Origin: DATKMS01 sp041497995
GTDB lineage: Bacteria; Desulfobacterota; Binatia; HRBIN30
Assembly: GCA_041497995.1 (NCBI GenBank)
Contig: JBGQHM010000250.1
Location: 1-10,196 of the forward strand
Length of the DNA: 10,196 nt
Direction: 5' to 3'
This document shows positions 5,128 to 10,196 of the stretch, piece by piece. Position numbers and translations under genes: made by a program. The first letter of the stretch is position 1; each line of letters opens with the position of its first letter. The notes under the pieces are model-generated. The model was not told where the DNA came from. It made no database searches and was given only the letters and a program-made list of their open reading frames with translations.

Positions 5128-7929
5128 TCACGGCGTGTAGCGGATCTTGCGCACCGCGTGCGCCGCCACGTCGGCGCGACTGATGTGATACTCGAACGTT
5201 TGGCCGTTGATCCAGCCGGGAATCAAGTCGCCGTAGTGGACGTCCGGATTGATGCGATTGTAGTTTTCCGACACCGTGCCGCCGGGATTCCCGTTGTTGC
5301 CACCCGGCAAGGCGTTCACCGCGCGGATGCCGGCCGGGTCCAGAATGACGACGAACCGTTGCGACGCTCCGAACGAGAAGGTGAAGTCGTCGGTATTCAA
5401 GCTGTAGGTGCCGGGACTGACCGTGTAGCGCGCTCCCGGTGCGGCGAATGGGCCGAGATCGAAGAGCGGCAATCCCCCCTGTCCGATGAAATGCTGAAAG
5501 CGGACCTGGTGGATCAACCCCCACAGCCAGTTGTCAGTCGGCGCCGAGGGAAACTTGCTATGCAAAAACACCAGACCGTCGCGCAGCGCCGCGAGCAAGA
5601 TCTCGTCCCGAGTCTCCACCTGCGGGGTGTTCCCATCGTCCCACAACGTGCTCTCTCCATCGACGCCCGCTGTGTGAACCTGGAAGCCGGGATCCGTCCG
5701 GCCAACGTCTTCCAAAATATGTAGCAGCGCCTTCGTGGCGTTTTGACCCGTCGGGCTGGTGATTCTATACGCGGCAAAATCGTCATCGAACACCGCCGGT
5801 CCCAAGCGCGTCTCCCAGGCGGCGAAGATCGACATCGCGACCGCGTCGGCGCGTTCCTCCTCCGATACCGGCGTGGGTCGCGGCGCCACGTCTGGGCGCA
5901 GGTCATGCGCGTCGACTCCCGAGAGCGCAGCGTACGGGGACGGCGCCGCCGCGCCCCACGCGCGCAGACGGCTGATCGCGTCAGACATTTCTTCGCTTAC
6001 CAGATCCGGGCACGCCGCGGCGGCAGCGAACAGGAACGGCAGCAAACGCGCGGCTTCTTTGCTCGAGAAATCGTATTGGTAGTGGGACATGTCCGCGAGC
6101 GTGATCTGAGCTCCTGCCGGACGAACATGGGCCTGGTTCGAGAGCAGTTCTTGAATGCGTTCCGCGCGGAACCCGATGTCGTAACTGTCCGTCAGGTAGA
6201 CCGCATCGTTCAACGGGTCGTTGTCGAGTGTTGTACCGATCTGATCGTTGTTGGCCGTGGACAAGAACCCTTCGGCCGGATTGATGGCTTGCGGGATGCT
6301 GTCGTCCGGTAACCACAGCGTGTTCCCCTGCGCATCGGTGAGCCACTCGGCATCGCCCGTACCGGAGAGCGGCAGATACGGGACGGTCCCTTTCGGCCGC
6401 TGCGGGATCAGTGCCCGCGCAAAGTACGCGATGTTGCCGCTGGTGTCGGCCCAGACCCAGTTCTGGGCACCCTTGGTAAAGCTACGCAGGGCGGATCGGA
6501 AATCATCAACGTTGCGCGCCCGGTTCAGACCCAGAAGCCAATGGGAGTCGTTGGTGATTTCGTGTCCTGTCCACCGAAAACTCATGCCCGTCGCGGCCAA
6601 GCCCACCACGCCGTCTCTCAGATTGGGATCAGGCACCATCGGGCCGTGATGCGGCACAACCTCGATAACCTCAGTGACCGGCGCGCTGTTCTTCACCTTG
6701 AAGGTTTCCTCTACGCGCAGGACGGCCACCCGCTGCCCATTGAACAGCACTGTACGGGGTGACTGCGGGTAGTCGGCCGGTGTGACAACATCCTCGACAT
6801 AGACATCGGTGACGTCGTAGCCGGCGACGGTCGCCCCCCATGCCCCGAAGTCGTTGTGCCCCGAAACCACGCTCGGCAGTCCCGGGAAATTCACCCCATT
6901 TACACGCGTGTGCTCGCCACTACTCGAACCTGCATCGAGTTGAATCATGTGCCAGATGGGCGGATTGATCAGATCGAGATGCGGATCGTTGGCCAGCATC
7001 GCATGTCCTTCCGCAGACAGCTGCGGGGACACGATCCAGTTGTTGCTGCCCACGCTCTCACGCGACGGCCCGAGCGGGTTGTTGCGTCGCAAGTCGGCCA
7101 ATGCACCGGCAATCGCACCGAGGGCATCGGGGGGCGGCGAGGCAGGCCGCACCACCTGCGACGCTTTAGCGAGCGCCACTGGCCCTGCAGCGCTGCCGGC
7201 TGGCAGCACGGTGGCATGTGTCGCGGGTGCGAACCGGAAGACGTCGCGCGCCATGGCGTCCGGCAACGCCTGAACCATCTGTGCCAACCCGATTTCGTAC
7301 TCGAGAGTTTCTGAGAGAAGCCAGGCCTGCAGGTCTCCGATCGCCAGCGTGTCCTGGGGATGCCACGGGACGAGATCCTCCGCCTTCAGGTCGATGATGA
7401 TGCCGAGCGCATACTCGGGCGGCAGCGTGACGCCGTGGCGACCGGCTCGCAAGTCGGCGAGCCACGCATTGACGCCGCCGGCGTACGCCAGCAAGATGCC
7501 GGCAACCTCCGGATCGATCTCTTGATAGTGTTGCCAGACTGCTTCTTCGAGTCGGCGCCCGTCGCGAGCGGTGAACACGGTTCGCATCCCGACATCGGTG
7601 TTGAGCGTGAGCCTGCCAAAGATCTCGCTCAATCGCCCCTCGGCAAAGTGACGGACGACATCCATTTCCCAGAAGCGCGCTGCAGCCGTCACGTATCCCT
7701 GGACGAACGCCGCCGATTCGATGTCCGGAGCAAACACATGCGGCATGCCGAGCTCATCGAAGACCACATCCGTTGCCGCAGGAAGTTCAGGCAGCTGCAC
7801 GGTCTCGTTCACCGCCAGCTGCGCAATCGGATCCTCCGGTTGGTTCGGGGTCACCTGGCCGCCACATGCACCCAGGAAGAGCGCCGCTGCCCCTAAGGCC
7901 GTCCGAGTCGTTCGCCAGAATGCTCTCAT
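5128..7929 (-). CDS. Penicillin acylase family protein (Ntn hydrolase), lipoprotein
   Basis: A complete 933-residue precursor of the penicillin G acylase / acyl-homoserine-lactone acylase family (Pfam Penicil_amidase). The N-terminus is a lipoprotein signal: Arg-containing n-region, hydrophobic ALGAAALFLGAC, lipobox L19-G20-A21-C22. It is thus likely anchored in a membrane, facing the periplasm. The autoproteolysis site is G294/S295 (ESVGSNNWIV), giving an alpha chain of about 272 residues and a beta chain of 639 whose N-terminal Ser is the nucleophile. Other family stretches are LANDPHLDL (312-320), GHNDFGAWGAT (357-367), AQNWVWADTSGNIAY (488-502; Asn490 is a candidate oxyanion residue), STANNDQIG (557-565) and a C-terminal WGLIHQVRFQH and LPGGNNGNPGG. 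Substrates may be acyl-homoserine lactones, beta-lactams or other N-acyl amides; sequence does not decide. GGAG lies 5 nt before the ATG. The gene is divergent from the cyclase regulator; its 3' end abuts a remnant of the same regulator family. Confidence 0.94.
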   Translation of the reverse strand: MRAFWRTTRTALGAAALFLGACGGQVTPNQPEDPIAQLAVNETVQLPELPAATDVVFDELGMPHVFAPDIESAAFVQGYVTAAARFWEMDVVRHFAEGRLSEIFGRLTLNTDVGMRTVFTARDGRRLEEAVWQHYQEIDPEVAGILLAYAGGVNAWLADLRAGRHGVTLPPEYALGIIIDLKAEDLVPWHPQDTLAIGDLQAWLLSETLEYEIGLAQMVQALPDAMARDVFRFAPATHATVLPAGSAAGPVALAKASQVVRPASPPPDALGAIAGALADLRRNNPLGPSRESVGSNNWIVSPQLSAEGHAMLANDPHLDLINPPIWHMIQLDAGSSSGEHTRVNGVNFPGLPSVVSGHNDFGAWGATVAGYDVTDVYVEDVVTPADYPQSPRTVLFNGQRVAVLRVEETFKVKNSAPVTEVIEVVPHHGPMVPDPNLRDGVVGLAATGMSFRWTGHEITNDSHWLLGLNRARNVDDFRSALRSFTKGAQNWVWADTSGNIAYFARALIPQRPKGTVPYLPLSGTGDAEWLTDAQGNTLWLPDDSIPQAINPAEGFLSTANNDQIGTTLDNDPLNDAVYLTDSYDIGFRAERIQELLSNQAHVRPAGAQITLADMSHYQYDFSSKEAARLLPFLFAAAAACPDLVSEEMSDAISRLRAWGAAAPSPYAALSGVDAHDLRPDVAPRPTPVSEEERADAVAMSIFAAWETRLGPAVFDDDFAAYRITSPTGQNATKALLHILEDVGRTDPGFQVHTAGVDGESTLWDDGNTPQVETRDEILLAALRDGLVFLHSKFPSAPTDNWLWGLIHQVRFQHFIGQGGLPLFDLGPFAAPGARYTVSPGTYSLNTDDFTFSFGASQRFVVILDPAGIRAVNALPGGNNGNPGGTVSENYNRINPDVHYGDLIPGWINGQTFEYHISRADVAAHAVRKIRYTP

Positions 7930-7976
7930 GACAACTCCGCGCGCGACGCCGTCAGATCCTCAAGATGCCGCGCACC

Positions 7977-8004
7977 TCTATGGGGCATAGTCGCTCACTG
8001 TCAA
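7977..8004 (-). promoter_or_regulatory. Candidate sigma-70-like promoter for the acylase gene
   Basis: On the minus strand a perfect TTGACA (8004-7999) is followed after 16 nt by CATAGA (7982-7977), or after 17 nt by ATAGAG. The -35 box is exact but the -10 box is poor (3 of 6). Distance to the ATG at 7929 is about 48 nt, which is reasonable. The remainder of the 202-bp divergent spacer (7930-8131) shows no other clear element, and the regulator ATG at 8132 has only a weak AGAGA upstream. Confidence 0.33.
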
Positions 8005-8131
8005 GCGTACTGCCAGCACGATCTGGGTTGATTGCACCGTCTCGCGGCTGAAGGATGCAAAGGCACTGGACTACATCGCGCAGGTACCGCGTCAAGTTGG
8101 GCCTCAGTCGGACTCATGTTAGAGACACACG

Positions 8132-10196
8132 ATGGGCTCCTCGCCAGTGACCCTGCTGTTCACGGATCTGGTGAGCGCCACCGAGCTGCTGCAGCGCGCG
8201 GGCGATGAGCAGGCGCAGCGGATCTTTCAAGCGCACCATCGTCTTCTAAAGCGTCTGGTCGACGCGTCCGGTGGGCAGGAAGTGAAGTGGTTGGGCGATG
8301 GCTTCCTGACCGCATTCGCCTCGCACGCTGAGGCGGTGCGTTGCGCCGTGGCGCTGCAGCTGGCAGCGCGCCGTCGTGCAGCCAGTGGACGACTGGCCAT
8401 CCGTGTCGGTCTGAATCTCGGCGAGCCGCTGCGCGAGGAGACCGACTACTTCGGCACGCCCGTGGTGATCGCGCGCCGCCTGTGCGGCAGCGCGCAAGCC
8501 GGTCAGGTTCTGTGCACTGCACCTGTGGGCGGACTACTCGCCGACGAGCACGCCTTCACTTTGCGGGACTGCGGCGCGCTGGTACTCCCGGGCGTGGCCG
8601 CGCCCGTGACCGCCTGCGAGGTCCTGTATCAGCAGGATCAGCCGCTGGCGCTGCTGACATACACGCCGTTCGTCGGCCGCGCGGCGGAGTTGGCGCGGCT
8701 GACGGCGCGGCTGCAAGATGTGCGGGCTGGCAGTGGTGGGCTGGTGCTGCTGGCGGGCGAACCAGGCATCGGCAAGACCCGGATGCTGGAGGAGTTCGCC
8801 GAGATCGCTCGCACCGACGGGACGCTGGTGTTGTGGGGCCGCTGCTACGAGGGCGAAGCCGCGCGGCCATACGGGCCATTCGTCGAGGCACTGGCGGAGC
8901 ATGCGCGCAGTGCCGACACCGAGTCGCTACGCGCCGATCTCGGTTTGGGCGCTGCGCCCCTCGCGCGTCTGGTGCCGGCACTCCGTGAGCGCCTGCCCGA
9001 CATCCCGGAGCCGGTCGCGCTGCAACCGGACGAGGAGCGTGTCCGCCTGCTCGACGCCGTTGCGCAGTTCCTCATCGCGCTGGCCGCGCGTGTCCCAGTC
9101 GCGCTGATCCTCGACGATCTGCACTGGGCGGACGCTGCCAGCGTCGCCCTGCTGCGGTATGTGGCACGCTTCGCAGCACGCAACCGCCTGCTCCTCCTCG
9201 GCGCCTACCGCGACGTCGAGGTCACGCCGCAACAGCCACTCGCCGACGCGCTCGGCGCCCTGCCGCGCGAGACGACGTACGCGCATCTCGCGCTGACGGG
9301 ATTGGAGAGCACAGAGGTCGAGGAGTTGCTGAAGGCGGTGTCCGACCAGCAGGTGCCGGAAGCGCTGGTGACCGCGATCACCGCGGAGACCAGCGGCAAT
9401 CCGTTCTTCATCCGCGAGGTGTTGCTGCATCTGGTGGAGGAGCGGAAGCTCGTTCGGCACGAGGGACAGTGGACGGCAAGTCTGGCGGTCGAGGAGATGG
9501 GGATCCCGCACGGGGTGCGCCAAGTGATCCAACGCCGGCTCGCGCGTCTCTCCGAGACCGCCAACCGCTTGCTGCGGGCCGCGGCGGGGTTTACGGGCAG
9601 CTTCCGCTTCGACGTCGCCGCGCGCGTTGCGGAGCTCGATGAAGCAGAAGCGCTGCACGCCATCGATGAAGCCTTGGCTGCACAGTTGCTATGCCCCAGC
9701 AGCGCCCAAGAGACCTTCGACTTCATTCATGCCCTGGTGCGGCACACGTTGTACGCCGAGCTGAGCCCGCCACGGCGGGTGCGCCTGCACCGGCAGATTG
9801 CCGAAGTGATGGAGCAAGGCTATCGCGACCATTCCGGCGAGCACGCGGGTGAAATTGCGCGCCACTATCACCGCAGCGTGGCACTGCCGGGTGCCGAGCG
9901 CGGGGTTGCCTATTGCGTGCTTGCCGCCGACTACGCGGAGCAGAGCGCCGCATCTACCGAGGCAGCCGAGTACTTGCGGATGGCACTGGACCTCGCTGAT
10001 CCGAGCGACGCGCGCCGCCCCCGCCTGCTAGCACGCCTGGCCCTGGTGCTCACCTGGAGCCTTGCGCTGGATCAAGCTGAGCAGACAGCGACGCAGGGTG
10101 CCGCCGCGATCGCCATCGCCGAAGGCAACGATGCGGCCGCCAACTTCCTGGCCGACGCGGCCGACGCGATGTGGGCCGTTGCAGCAATCCCACGCG
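8132..10196 (+). CDS. Class III adenylate cyclase-like / AAA ATPase regulator, N-terminal part (3' end outside window)
   Basis: An open frame from ATG 8132 to the window edge, 688 residues so far. The class III cyclase homology domain spans about 4-165: metal-binding Asp12 (LFTDL) and Asp56 (WLGDGF), adenine-type specificity residues Lys52 and Asp105, and transition-state Arg116. The transition-state Asn of the usual VNxAxR motif is Val112 (VVIARRL), so activity is doubtful. An AAA/NB-ARC-like ATPase module follows: FVGR (180-183), Walker A GEPGIGKT (209-216), Walker B LILDDLHWAD (325-334), GAYRD (357-361) and SGNPFFIREV (421-430). From about 460 it becomes a helical winged-helix/TPR-like region (VRQVIQRRLARLS, FIHALVRHTLY). 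The architecture matches large bacterial cyclase-ATPase-TPR sensors, some ending in a LuxR-type helix-turn-helix. The C-terminus is not visible, so DNA binding is unknown. It is divergent from the acylase and paralogous to the 4933 remnant. Confidence 0.93.
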   Translation, partial: MGSSPVTLLFTDLVSATELLQRAGDEQAQRIFQAHHRLLKRLVDASGGQEVKWLGDGFLTAFASHAEAVRCAVALQLAARRRAASGRLAIRVGLNLGEPLREETDYFGTPVVIARRLCGSAQAGQVLCTAPVGGLLADEHAFTLRDCGALVLPGVAAPVTACEVLYQQDQPLALLTYTPFVGRAAELARLTARLQDVRAGSGGLVLLAGEPGIGKTRMLEEFAEIARTDGTLVLWGRCYEGEAARPYGPFVEALAEHARSADTESLRADLGLGAAPLARLVPALRERLPDIPEPVALQPDEERVRLLDAVAQFLIALAARVPVALILDDLHWADAASVALLRYVARFAARNRLLLLGAYRDVEVTPQQPLADALGALPRETTYAHLALTGLESTEVEELLKAVSDQQVPEALVTAITAETSGNPFFIREVLLHLVEERKLVRHEGQWTASLAVEEMGIPHGVRQVIQRRLARLSETANRLLRAAAGFTGSFRFDVAARVAELDEAEALHAIDEALAAQLLCPSSAQETFDFIHALVRHTLYAELSPPRRVRLHRQIAEVMEQGYRDHSGEHAGEIARHYHRSVALPGAERGVAYCVLAADYAEQSAASTEAAEYLRMALDLADPSDARRPRLLARLALVLTWSLALDQAEQTATQGAAAIAIAEGNDAAANFLADAADAMWAVAAIPR

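Noticed and set aside
5743..6312. Plus-strand open frames inside the acylase (for example 5743-6312 and 5158-5724)
   Set aside because: Antisense to a gene with clear family motifs along its length; translations are Arg-rich with no domains.
8341..8988. 215-codon alternate-frame ORF inside the cyclase regulator
   Set aside because: Out of frame with a continuous 688-codon reading frame carrying cyclase and Walker motifs; low-complexity Arg/Ala composition.

Overview
This is a GC-rich bacterial chromosomal window with ordinary, mostly complete genes. It has SmpB, a PaaG-like crotonase, two short-chain dehydrogenases, a lipoprotein penicillin acylase, a VapBC-type toxin-antitoxin pair and a large cyclase/AAA regulator. 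This mix resembles uncultivated soil lineages of the deltaproteobacterial or Binatota kind. That placement is an inference from gene content and style; no single gene fixes the taxon.

Layout. Positions 1-759 (+) are the C-terminal part of a serine beta-lactamase-family hydrolase cut by the window edge. It converges on a PaaG-like crotonase (839-1639, -), and the gap between them holds a 22-bp perfect inverted repeat. The crotonase is divergent from a classical SDR (1778-2536, +), which is followed in the same direction by a second SDR (2627-3439, +). The three genes look like an acyl-CoA / oxo-acyl metabolism neighbourhood. smpB (3611-4081, +) follows, then a ribbon-helix-helix antitoxin (4183-4467) and a PIN-domain toxin (4464-4856) that overlap by 4 nt. 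After these comes a frameshifted N-terminal remnant of a class III cyclase regulator (4933 to about 5115, +). Next is a 933-residue lipoprotein penicillin acylase (5128-7929, -). It is divergent from an intact paralogue of the broken regulator (8132 to the window end, +), with an N-terminal cyclase domain, an AAA/NB-ARC-like ATPase and a helical C-terminal part.

How the genes fit together. SmpB is housekeeping (ribosome rescue). The crotonase and the SDR pair are plausible fatty-acid or aromatic-acid catabolism enzymes. The SDRs appear to differ in cofactor: an acidic residue at the end of beta-2 in the first, Arg in the second. The acylase lies between two same-orientation copies of the same regulator N-terminus, one broken and one intact, and shares a 202-bp divergent promoter region with the intact copy.

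The most noticeable non-coding feature is that several spacers carry short tandem or inverted 'word' repeats. Two of these end exactly 6 nt before a start codon that has no visible Shine-Dalgarno. I saw no rRNA, complete tRNA, tmRNA, CRISPR array or insertion sequence. I did not find a clear novel multi-gene system. The best leads are the regulator remnant beside the acylase, the spacer repeats, and substituted catalytic residues in the cyclase, crotonase and first SDR.
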